Shown here: positions 1-5,445 of the stretch, one piece after another
How the letters are laid out: each line of letters opens with the position of its first letter
Numbering within the stretch: position 1 is the first letter of the stretch
DNA from: UBA1858 sp045105615
Lineage (GTDB): Bacteria > Pseudomonadota > Gammaproteobacteria > UBA4575
Length of the DNA: 6,816 nucleotides
Direction of reading: 5' to 3'
NCBI GenBank assembly: GCA_045105615.1
Contig: JBGCDS010000039.1
Location: 1 to 6,816 of the forward strand
Notes under the pieces: generated by a model
What the model was told of the DNA's origin: nothing
Database searches by the model: none
Seen by the model: the letters and a program-made list of their open reading frames with translations, nothing else
Translations under genes and position numbers: made by a program

Positions 1-3
1 AAC

Positions 4-80
4 GCGCCCGTAGCTCAGCTGGATAGAGTACTTGGCTACGAACTAAGGGGTCGGGAGTTCGAATCTCTCCGGGCGCGCCA
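4..80 (+). tRNA. tRNA-Arg (anticodon ACG)
   Basis: The 77-nt sequence folds as a complete cloverleaf. The acceptor arms GCGCCCG (4-10) and CGGGCGC (70-76) pair perfectly, followed by discriminator G77 and a genome-encoded CCA (78-80). The D-arm has the usual AGCTCAGCTGGATAGAG form. The anticodon stem is 31-35 with 43-47, and the loop CTACGAA puts ACG at 38-40. The T-arm has the loop TTCGAAT (58-64). ACG, read as ICG after deamination by TadA, decodes CGU, CGC and CGA arginine codons. The body closely resembles the enterobacterial tRNA-Arg(ACG). No other tRNA follows in the window. What lies upstream is outside the window. Confidence 0.97.
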
Positions 81-97
81 TTTCCTCTTTCTCTTTC

Positions 98-111
98 ATT
101 AGATATCTAAT
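98..111. repeat. 14-bp perfect palindrome downstream of the tRNA
   Basis: ATTAGATATCTAAT is its own reverse complement and starts 18 bp after the tRNA CCA end. As RNA it could form only a weak 5-bp AT-rich stem with an ATAT loop. A run of six T's lies further on (about 126-131), so a weak terminator for the tRNA transcript is possible but not convincing. The rest of 81-211 contains no ORF, no other clear hairpin and no recognisable promoter. Confidence 0.35.
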
Positions 112-211
112 CGAATTCCCTTATATTTTTTGCTTTCTAAAATGCTTATGCCTGGTAGGAGTGGTGTATGAGTGATCCATATTGTTAAAAATTAACTGTA
201 TATAATTCGTC

Positions 212-907
212 TTAATTTAATATAGATATAGTTGATATCAAGATAACGACAGCAATAGCTAAGACGATTATAGAAGTGGCTAAAACAAGGATAGATAGAG
301 TGCCTAAATAACTTCGATCAATAGGGTGATTAAATAAAGTCTTATTATTCTTTTTGATGCTAAGTGGCTCATATTGAGATATTTCATGCACTATGACTGC
401 ATCATTAATATTTTTTACTCGAATTTTTCCACGGAAATTAGTTGGGAAAGGTAATTCGATATCTAGACTGTCATGGACATCGTGAGCTACGTATATGCCG
501 CCAGGTTTTGCTAATTCCTCTAGGCGTTTTGCAATATTTACTGCATTGCCAAATGGTTCATCATTTTCACAGATCACTTCTCCGTAAGAAATACCAATCC
601 GAAAAAGAAGTTCTTGATTTAAGTCTAGTTTGAAGTTGTGTGCGTATGATGCTCTTTGTATTTCTGCGGCACAGTAAATTGCATTTCTAGCATGCTCAAA
701 AGAAATTAAAATACTGTCACCTAGCATTCGAATAATAGTGCCATTATTCTTATCGATGATATTTTTTATTTTTTTGAAGCGTTCTTTAAGATTTTTGTGT
801 GTGGTTATTTGGTCTTGATTTGTGAGTTTTGTGTACTCATAAATATCTGCACATACGATGGCTAATTTCTGTATGTTCGAAGTATTTCTATCAGTAATAA
901 TATTCAT
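212..907 (-). CDS. Class III nucleotide cyclase with C-terminal membrane anchor
   Basis: This 231-residue protein is predicted to make cAMP (or possibly another cyclic nucleotide) from an NTP. The class III cyclase homology domain fills residues 15-176. It has the first metal aspartate D21 in ADIYEYTKL, the second metal aspartate D64 in RMLGDSILISF, RIGISYGEV at 103-111, and GNAVNIAKRLE with the transition-state residues N124 and R128. A hydrophobic stretch at about 200-230 follows directly and ends the protein, so it is tail-anchored with the catalytic domain in the cytoplasm. There is no N-terminal sensor domain. At the base-selecting positions the usual Lys/Asp pair is replaced by R60 and E117, which leaves substrate preference open. 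The ATG (905-907) overlaps the stop of the upstream CRP-like gene as ATGA and has no clear Shine-Dalgarno sequence, so translation is probably coupled. All catalytic residues are present, so it is likely active. Confidence 0.9.
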   Translation of the reverse strand: MNIITDRNTSNIQKLAIVCADIYEYTKLTNQDQITTHKNLKERFKKIKNIIDKNNGTIIRMLGDSILISFEHARNAIYCAAEIQRASYAHNFKLDLNQELLFRIGISYGEVICENDEPFGNAVNIAKRLEELAKPGGIYVAHDVHDSLDIELPFPTNFRGKIRVKNINDAVIVHEISQYEPLSIKKNNKTLFNHPIDRSYLGTLSILVLATSIIVLAIAVVILISTISILN

Positions 908-1566
908 AGCTGGCCATATAACTCAATTAGACTCTCGTCAATCTCGATTTCGTGTTCGCTGGTTCGGATAAGGCCATTTTTTCTTAATTCGGCGATAACG
1001 CGACTCACTGATTCCCTGGTGGAGGCAACACGAGTGGCTAACTGGTTGTGTGTTAGCCGAACTGATAACTTGTTTTTTTCTTTTATAGATACTTCTAACA
1101 ACAATCTTATTAAGCGATGATTTAGGTTGTCTACTGCTAAACTTTGAAAGTCCTTAGTAATTTTTGATAACGAGCTGGCTAGTTTGCTAATGGTTATCTG
1201 AGCTGCAACTAAATTGTTATTGCAATAGGAAACATATGCATCGGAATTTATTATGACTAATTTAGTATGACCTTTTGTTAACACACTTGCGCATCTTCGA
1301 GCATTACATAGTGCGCCGAGTTCTCCAAAGCAATCACCTTGATGAAGGTCTTTTATTATTATTTCCTTGCCAGCTTTTCCGCTTAGTTGAACGATACAAG
1401 TTCCTGAGAGAATAAAGTATACATGTGTTGCAGCTTCGCCTTCATTTGCTAGCATATTACCGCTGGCAAATGTCTTGATGACTGATGCTTGGCTTAATAG
1501 ATCGAGCTCTTTTTCACTGGCGTGACGAAATATCTCAATATGTGAGAGCTGGCTATGATCAATCAA
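904..1566 (-). CDS. CRP/FNR-family cyclic-nucleotide-dependent transcription regulator
   Basis: This 220-residue protein has CRP size and layout: an N-terminal cyclic-nucleotide-binding beta-roll (about 10-115), a long dimerisation helix (about 117-160) and a C-terminal winged helix-turn-helix (about 165-215). The phosphate-binding cassette reads FGELGALCNARRCAS (80-94), with the expected Glu (E82) and Arg (R91). The recognition helix TRESVSRVI carries R184, E185 and R189. These line up with E. coli CRP R180, E181 and R185, which read the GTGA core. There is no N-terminal cysteine cluster, so it is not an FNR-type iron-sulfur sensor. The adenine-contacting Thr-Ser of the CRP C-helix is not obviously conserved, so the ligand is inferred rather than shown. 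The start is TTG (1564-1566), chosen because TAAGGGG lies 6 nt upstream and no ATG is available near the N-terminus. It is the first gene of an operon with the cyclase and has a CRP-like operator upstream. Confidence 0.92.
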   Translation of the reverse strand: MIDHSQLSHIEIFRHASEKELDLLSQASVIKTFASGNMLANEGEAATHVYFILSGTCIVQLSGKAGKEIIIKDLHQGDCFGELGALCNARRCASVLTKGHTKLVIINSDAYVSYCNNNLVAAQITISKLASSLSKITKDFQSLAVDNLNHRLIRLLLEVSIKEKNKLSVRLTHNQLATRVASTRESVSRVIAELRKNGLIRTSEHEIEIDESLIELYGQL

Positions 1567-1572
1567 CAGACG

Positions 1573-1579
1573 CCCCTTA
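1573..1579 (-). promoter_or_regulatory. Ribosome binding site fixing the TTG start of the CRP-like gene
   Basis: On the minus strand TAAGGGG sits 6 nt before the TTG codon at 1564-1566. This is good spacing and complementarity for 16S rRNA. It supports the TTG start over any internal codon; the next methionine is residue 38, inside the beta-roll. Confidence 0.7.
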
Positions 1580-1611
1580 GTGTTCGTGTAGCTTTAGTCT
1601 ATATGAATAAT

Positions 1612-1617
1612 AGTATA
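1612..1617 (-). promoter_or_regulatory. Putative -10 element of the CRP-like/cyclase operon
   Basis: TATACT on the minus strand matches 5 of 6 bases of the sigma70 -10 consensus and would place transcription start near 1605, giving a leader of about 40 nt. No good -35 hexamer is present at 16-18 bp upstream (ACAATT or similar). Instead a CRP-like operator is centred about 44 bp upstream of the inferred start. A weak -35 region next to an operator is what an activator-dependent (class II-like) promoter looks like. The start site is an estimate. Confidence 0.5.
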
Positions 1618-1641
1618 TGCACGAATATATCACTAATTGTA

Positions 1642-1657
1642 TGTGATATAGATCACC
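1642..1657. promoter_or_regulatory. CRP-like operator upstream of the CRP-like/cyclase operon
   Basis: TGTGATATAGATCACC matches the E. coli CRP core consensus TGTGATCTAGATCACA at 14 of 16 positions, with arms GTGAT and ATCAC. It lies in the 93-bp gap between the small membrane-protein ORF and the CRP-like gene. An overlapping inverted repeat (TATCAC at 1628-1633 with GTGATA at 1643-1648) could offer a second register. The adjacent gene encodes a protein with the matching recognition residues, so autoregulation is likely. Binding by a separate global CRP is the alternative. Confidence 0.7.
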
Positions 1658-1659
1658 AG

Positions 1660-2001
1660 TTATATGGGGGCATTGGCAATAATTACATATGCAAAATTGG
1701 AGCTTGAAGCGCTTAATATTATGTATAGCTTGGCCAGTGTTGCCCATAGAGGATCACCTCGATATGTGGTCGCTTTTTTCCATGTAATTACATATAGGAT
1801 TGGCAAATAAAGGCATGAAGCATAAATTAATGCATTGGTGATGAAATATAAGAATATAAGTGTTGAGTTATCTTTTAATGCGGTGCTTATCCATAGAAGA
1901 TTCTTTGATAGAAAATCAGGAAAAAATAAATAGTTCCAAAATATACTACATAAACTACTTTGATTTATAAATGAGTGGATTAATATGGGTTTTATTTTCA
2001 A
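1660..2001 (-). CDS. Small probable integral membrane protein, unknown function
   Basis: This open frame encodes 113 residues with two hydrophobic segments (about 46-73 and 86-110). Between them is a polar loop with WKKATTYRG (74-82) followed by LWATLAKLY (85-93). From memory of the family pattern, that arrangement resembles small gammaproteobacterial membrane proteins with a W-[RK]-S/K-A-x-x-Y-x-G-x3-W-A-x-L-A-K signature, but no function is known to me. The start is uncertain: the first codon is TTG (1999-2001) without a Shine-Dalgarno sequence, and the frame contains no ATG at all. It could therefore be a truncated remnant of a longer gene. It lies divergently from the acyltransferase, with a palindromic operator between them. 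It is not the antisense of any other recognised gene, which supports its being real. Confidence 0.5.
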   Translation of the reverse strand: MKIKPILIHSFINQSSLCSIFWNYLFFPDFLSKNLLWISTALKDNSTLIFLYFITNALIYASCLYLPILYVITWKKATTYRGDPLWATLAKLYIILSASSSNFAYVIIANAPI

Positions 2002-2064
2002 GAGAATTTTAGTTCGTAGCGTTTATTATGTGCATCTATGTGTAAAGTATTGTCTATGATCCGG

Positions 2065-2092
2065 TTATGCAGTGATATAAGTCACTGCGTAA
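2065..2092. promoter_or_regulatory. 28-bp palindromic CRP-like operator upstream of the acyltransferase
   Basis: The arms TTATGCAGTGA (2065-2075) and TCACTGCGTAA (2082-2092) are inverted repeats matching at 10 of 11 positions around a 6-bp TATAAG spacer. The inner part AGTGA-N6-TCACT has CRP geometry, and the segment GTGATATA-N2-TCAC is shared with the operator at 1642-1657. The centre is 35.5 bp upstream of the last base of a TATACT -10 hexamer, close to class II activator spacing. It lies between divergent genes and could act on both. The natural candidate for binding is the CRP-like protein encoded nearby. Confidence 0.7.
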
Positions 2093-2108
2093 TGGTAACG
2101 AGTGTAAC

Positions 2109-2114
2109 TATACT
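2109..2114 (+). promoter_or_regulatory. Putative -10 element of the acyltransferase gene
   Basis: TATACT matches 5 of 6 bases of the sigma70 -10 consensus and is the same hexamer used before the CRP-like operon. No recognisable -35 hexamer lies 16-18 bp upstream, where the operator arm ends. The inferred start of transcription (about 2120-2122) coincides with the ATG at 2121, implying little or no 5' leader. Confidence 0.5.
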
Positions 2115-2120
2115 TTTTTC

Positions 2121-3362
2121 ATGGAAAGCAATCATGAGCGCATACATGCATTAGACGCACTTCGGGCAACAATGTTGTTGTTAGGTGTAGTGCTTCATAT
2201 TGCATTGACTTATAGCGTTGAAGGGTGGGGCAGTGGGTGGCCGTTGAAGGATCTAGAAGCATCTACAAATATTGCAGATCATGCATTTTATTTTATCCAT
2301 TACTTTCGGATGCCGATTTTTTTTATTTTAGCTGGGTTTTTTTCAGCATTGCTTTATATGCGAGGAGGAATCCTTGGTTTGATTAAAAATAGGTGCCTAC
2401 GCATCGGCATCCCTTTTTTTATCGGTATAATAATTCTTTATCCTTTAGTTTATTTTAGCTTTGTCTTTAGTGTTAAGGCGAATTATTTATCTATTTTTAA
2501 TGATAATGCTTCGTCTATTGTTGGTGCGAGCAAATATTTATATCGCTCTGTCAGCGTTGCCGACATATTCCCACCTGATAATACGACACATCTCTGGTTT
2601 CTTTATTATTTGCTCTATTTTTATATGGCAATGATACCTTTAATTATTATTGCTAGATCCTGTAAAAATAGTTGGCTTCAGCAAGTGAAATTCTTGTTTA
2701 CCTATTTGTTGGCAAGACCTATTTTTAGAATAGTATTGCTTTCATTAATGACTGCGTATGTGATATTTCCAGCTGGAGGAGGTATTTTGCGATTGGCTAA
2801 TAGGTTCTCATTAGACATCGATATATTTTTTGCGTACTTCACATTTTTTGGGTTTGGATGGATGCTTTTTTATTCTAAAGACTTGCTTGAGCAGTTTAAA
2901 CAATATGCATGGTTGCAGGTATTGTTAGCGTGCTGTATTTATTTGATTTTAAGTTTTTGGGTTTGGCCAAATATTTTTAACCCAGGTTTAATTTCAGGTT
3001 TGAATAACTATATTGTTACATCGATATTGGCTAGTGTTTTGGTTTGGCTAATGTTTTTCGGTCTGACTGGGTTGTTTTTGAGATATTTAGATTTTCCATC
3101 AAAATATGTCCGTTATATGGTTGATGCATCATACTGGATATATTTAATACATTTGCCAGTGACTGTGTGTATTCCGGGCTTGATCGTTGCTACTGGATTA
3201 TCTGCTGGAGTTAAAATAATAATTGTGTTGTTTGGAACAATTGCGTTTGGAGTGATTACCTACGATATATTAGTACGTTCTACATTTGTAGGTGTGATAT
3301 TAAGTGGTAAAAGGTATCATCGAGGTCTACCTAGAGAGAAGGACATTACCTATCCTGGTTAA
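2121..3362 (+). CDS. OpgC/MdoC-like membrane acyltransferase (acyltransferase family 3)
   Basis: This 413-residue polytopic inner-membrane protein belongs to acyltransferase family 3, whose members move acyl groups onto envelope glycans. The N-terminus (HALDALRATMLLLGVVLH, 9-26; key D12, R15, H26) and HYFRMPIFFILAGFF (60-74) closely resemble E. coli OpgC/MdoC, which succinylates osmoregulated periplasmic glucans. Further landmarks are RCLRIGIPFF (91-100), THLWFLYYLL (156-165) and the C-terminal SYWIYLIHLP (337-346). About ten membrane segments are visible, and the length is normal for the family. The true acceptor is unknown, and no glucan synthase (opgG/opgH) is in view. ATG 2121 is the only ATG before the conserved region, and the upstream in-frame TGA at 2073-2075 rules out a long extension. 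No Shine-Dalgarno sequence precedes it. A CRP-like operator upstream suggests cyclic-nucleotide control. Confidence 0.85.
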   Translation: MESNHERIHALDALRATMLLLGVVLHIALTYSVEGWGSGWPLKDLEASTNIADHAFYFIHYFRMPIFFILAGFFSALLYMRGGILGLIKNRCLRIGIPFFIGIIILYPLVYFSFVFSVKANYLSIFNDNASSIVGASKYLYRSVSVADIFPPDNTTHLWFLYYLLYFYMAMIPLIIIARSCKNSWLQQVKFLFTYLLARPIFRIVLLSLMTAYVIFPAGGGILRLANRFSLDIDIFFAYFTFFGFGWMLFYSKDLLEQFKQYAWLQVLLACCIYLILSFWVWPNIFNPGLISGLNNYIVTSILASVLVWLMFFGLTGLFLRYLDFPSKYVRYMVDASYWIYLIHLPVTVCIPGLIVATGLSAGVKIIIVLFGTIAFGVITYDILVRSTFVGVILSGKRYHRGLPREKDITYPG

Positions 3363-3418
3363 CGCTTTGATGCAGAGATTTGTAACTGGGACTGGCTCTA
3401 TTTTTTCGTAGTACTATC

Positions 3419-3955
3419 ATGCTAAGAGTCAGGAGGAAAGCTATCAGTAAAATGCTTGGAGCCATTACGGCTATTACTATTTTAGCGTTATGCACTTACG
3501 TTGGTTTTTATTCGATTGAATCCTCAATTGTTAGCATCATTGTATTGTCATTTTTAATTTGGCTGGCTGTTTTGTTGTTAAGTTATTTCACTAAACCTTC
3601 CAAGGTTCTGCCATTTTGTAAGTCGTTGAGTGCGCCTGAAGTAAAAGCCTATCAAACATATCATCTTTATTTGTCTAAGCCTGAGGTCAGCGTATTCCTT
3701 TCTGCTTTGATTAACGTTTTGCGGTTTCTAGCAATTGTGTGGAGTGCTCTAGCTATATGGTTTGGGCTGTATTGGCAGGGAGGGTTGTGTATGAGTTATT
3801 TTTTTGTAGCAGCAAATCTTATTAAGATATTAAGCCCATGGTCAGTGATGGGCGCGAAAGCAGAAAAGGGTAATAAGATTGCAAGGAAGCAACTTTACTT
3901 GGTTGACTTAGTGCAGATAAAGCTAAATGAATATAATGATGAGAAACTAAACTAG
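3419..3955 (+). CDS. Hypothetical four-helix membrane protein
   Basis: This 178-residue protein is not recognised. It has a basic N-terminus (MLRVRRK), then about four hydrophobic segments (13-31, 36-57, 92-117 and 121-140) and a basic, hydrophilic C-terminal tail. The middle loop contains APEVKAYQTYHLYLSKPE (72-89), rich in Tyr and His and possibly a conserved signature. It follows the acyltransferase by 56 bp on the same strand with no terminator between, so the two are probably co-transcribed. The start is ambiguous. ATG 3419 has no ribosome binding site. A strong AGGAGG at 3431-3436 lies within the frame, 15 nt before a second in-frame ATG (3452, residue 12), which is longer than ideal spacing. 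Starting at residue 12 would remove the basic N-terminus but keep all four helices. Confidence 0.7.
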   Translation: MLRVRRKAISKMLGAITAITILALCTYVGFYSIESSIVSIIVLSFLIWLAVLLLSYFTKPSKVLPFCKSLSAPEVKAYQTYHLYLSKPEVSVFLSALINVLRFLAIVWSALAIWFGLYWQGGLCMSYFFVAANLIKILSPWSVMGAKAEKGNKIARKQLYLVDLVQIKLNEYNDEKLN

Positions 3956-3991
3956 TCTCTCCTGTGTCAGTGTCGCTTTATTGATCTATCG

Positions 3992-5224
3992 CTATTTATT
4001 ATTAGCAAAGCTTTTACGGAGAACGATATAACCAAGAATCCCAGACAATAATGAACCAATGATGATGCCTAGCCTTTCATCAAAAATCAGATCAACTCCT
4101 GAATTTTCGAAAGCTAGTGATCCTATGAACATGCTCATGGTGAACCCTATTCCACATAGAGCTGAAATTCCATAGAGGCTTAGCCAGTTCATACCTTTAG
4201 GTAGTTGGGTTAGTCCTAGCTTTATTGCAAGCCAGCATAATCCAAATACGCCTATTTGTTTGCCTATAAATAGGCCCATGGCGATTCCGACGGGAACACC
4301 ATGAGTTAAGGTTTCAAGGCTGATGCTGCCTAAGCTGATACCTGCATTTGCGAATGCAAATACAGGTAATACAAAGAATGCGACGACTGAATGTAGTTCA
4401 TGCTCAAAGTTTTTTAGTGGAGAGAACTCTGGATCATTTTTAGACCTTAGTGGGATGAATATAGCTAGAATAATGCCAACTAATGTGGCATGTACGCCAG
4501 ACTTCAGCATTGCTACCCACATGATTGCACCAATTATAAGATAGGGGCTTTTTGAAATAATATTATTTCTATTGAAGTAATATAAAATAGGTAGACAGAT
4601 AGCTACAACAATTAAAGCGGTTAGAGATATCTTTGATGTATAAAACATAGCAATGATAATGATTGCACCGACATCATCAAAAATTGCTAACGAAGTAAGG
4701 AATACCTTGCACGATAAAGGTACTCTAGAGCCTAACAAACTTAAAATGCCAAGGGCAAATGCTATGTCTGTTGCTGCAGGAATCGCCCAACCTCGTACCG
4801 CGACTGGATTGTCGTAGTTGAAGTAAATATATATGAGTGCGGGGAATAGCATGCCGCCTACTGCGCCGATTCCAGGAAGGATGATATTTTTTTTATTTGA
4901 GAGCTCGCCTTCAATGAGTTCTCTTTTTAATTCTAAGCCAACTAAGAAAAAGAATATTGCCATCAAGCCATCATTAATCCACAGTAATAATGGTTTGGCG
5001 ATAACTAGAGCCCCAATGTGAATTTCAACTGGCGTTGATAGTAATAAGTCGTAATATATTCTTAGAGGAGTATTGGCAAACAGTAAGGCTAAAATCGTTG
5101 CTATAATTAGTAGAATCCCGCCGGCGGAATCTAACTTTAAAAATGATGAAATAAATGATTTGTTATTTAGAATCATATTGAATGAATATTTTGCCGTATT
5201 GAATAATAGATTGAGCTCACCCAT
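3992..5224 (-). CDS. nhaA: Na+/H+ antiporter NhaA
   Basis: This is an inner-membrane antiporter that exports Na+ (or Li+) in exchange for two H+, driven by the proton gradient, for pH and sodium homeostasis. The family core is intact. AATDIAFALG (151-159) and AIFDDVGAI (180-188) carry D153, D183 and D184, the equivalents of E. coli D133, D163 and D164, the transport site. FFFLVGLELKREL (91-103) is the helix II signature. H245 in GVHATLVG aligns with the pH-related H225, and K322 in GKQIGVF aligns with K300. At 410 residues it is about 20 longer than the 388-residue E. coli protein. The extra part is N-terminal and poorly conserved. An internal ATG at residue 17 (5174-5176) would give 394 residues and may be the true start, as neither ATG has a clear ribosome binding site. 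It is convergent with the gene at 3419-3955 and apparently monocistronic. No neighbouring NhaR regulator is visible. Confidence 0.97.
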   Translation of the reverse strand: MGELNLLFNTAKYSFNMILNNKSFISSFLKLDSAGGILLIIATILALLFANTPLRIYYDLLLSTPVEIHIGALVIAKPLLLWINDGLMAIFFFLVGLELKRELIEGELSNKKNIILPGIGAVGGMLFPALIYIYFNYDNPVAVRGWAIPAATDIAFALGILSLLGSRVPLSCKVFLTSLAIFDDVGAIIIIAMFYTSKISLTALIVVAICLPILYYFNRNNIISKSPYLIIGAIMWVAMLKSGVHATLVGIILAIFIPLRSKNDPEFSPLKNFEHELHSVVAFFVLPVFAFANAGISLGSISLETLTHGVPVGIAMGLFIGKQIGVFGLCWLAIKLGLTQLPKGMNWLSLYGISALCGIGFTMSMFIGSLAFENSGVDLIFDERLGIIIGSLLSGILGYIVLRKSFANNK

Positions 5225-5365
5225 TATTGATGGCTAGGCTGAGAGCAATTTTAGTCATTAACCGTGCTTGTTTCTAGTCGATAATGCCGATGATGGAGCT
5301 ATCGTGTCTTGTTATTTTCTGATGAAGTTATATGGATTTTAGATTCTAGTTTATAAGCGCTTTGT

Positions 5366-5374
5366 TGATATAAT
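5366..5374 (+). promoter_or_regulatory. Extended -10 promoter before the hydrolase gene
   Basis: TGATATAAT contains a perfect TATAAT (5369-5374) preceded by TG at the extended -10 position. This compensates for the lack of a good -35 hexamer (TAGTTT or similar). Transcription would begin near 5381, giving a leader of about 65 nt before ATG 5446. It lies in the 221-bp gap between divergent nhaA and the hydrolase gene. No CRP-like box is seen in this gap, and I found no convincing nhaA promoter or riboswitch-like structure in it. Confidence 0.55.
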
Positions 5375-5445
5375 AACCAGTATGCTCCCTTTTTCATATC
5401 ATTCTGAGTCTACTCATTTCTCATTTTGAGGCAGATATAAAATTT

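Noticed and set aside
442..633. Plus-strand open frame of 63 codons
   Set aside because: It lies wholly antisense to the cyclase catalytic domain, whose conserved motifs are certain; it has no ribosome binding site or recognisable domain.
904..1566. FNR-type oxygen sensor interpretation of the regulator
   Set aside because: There is no N-terminal cysteine cluster, the cyclic-nucleotide cassette (E82, R91) is present, and the recognition helix is CRP-like rather than FNR-like.
1628..1648. Inverted repeat TATCAC...GTGATA with a 9-bp spacer
   Set aside because: It overlaps the much better CRP-like box at 1642-1657, and its spacing does not fit CRP or FNR geometry, so it is probably secondary.
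3942..3960. Weak hairpin at the end of the 178-residue gene (AGAAACTA / TAGTCTCT, one mismatch, loop AAC)
   Set aside because: The stem is AT-rich and overlaps the stop codon, and it is not followed by a T tract, so it is not a credible intrinsic terminator; no clear terminator was found between the convergent genes.
4323..4544. Plus-strand open frame of 73 codons inside nhaA
   Set aside because: It is antisense to conserved NhaA helices and has a composition typical of a reverse-strand shadow.
4833..5021. Plus-strand open frame of 62 codons inside nhaA
   Set aside because: It is antisense to the conserved N-terminal NhaA region; no independent evidence.
5225..5445. A riboswitch or CRP-like operator between nhaA and the hydrolase
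   Set aside because: I saw no TGTGA-N6-TCACA-like element and no convincing conserved hairpin set; only the extended -10 promoter could be supported.
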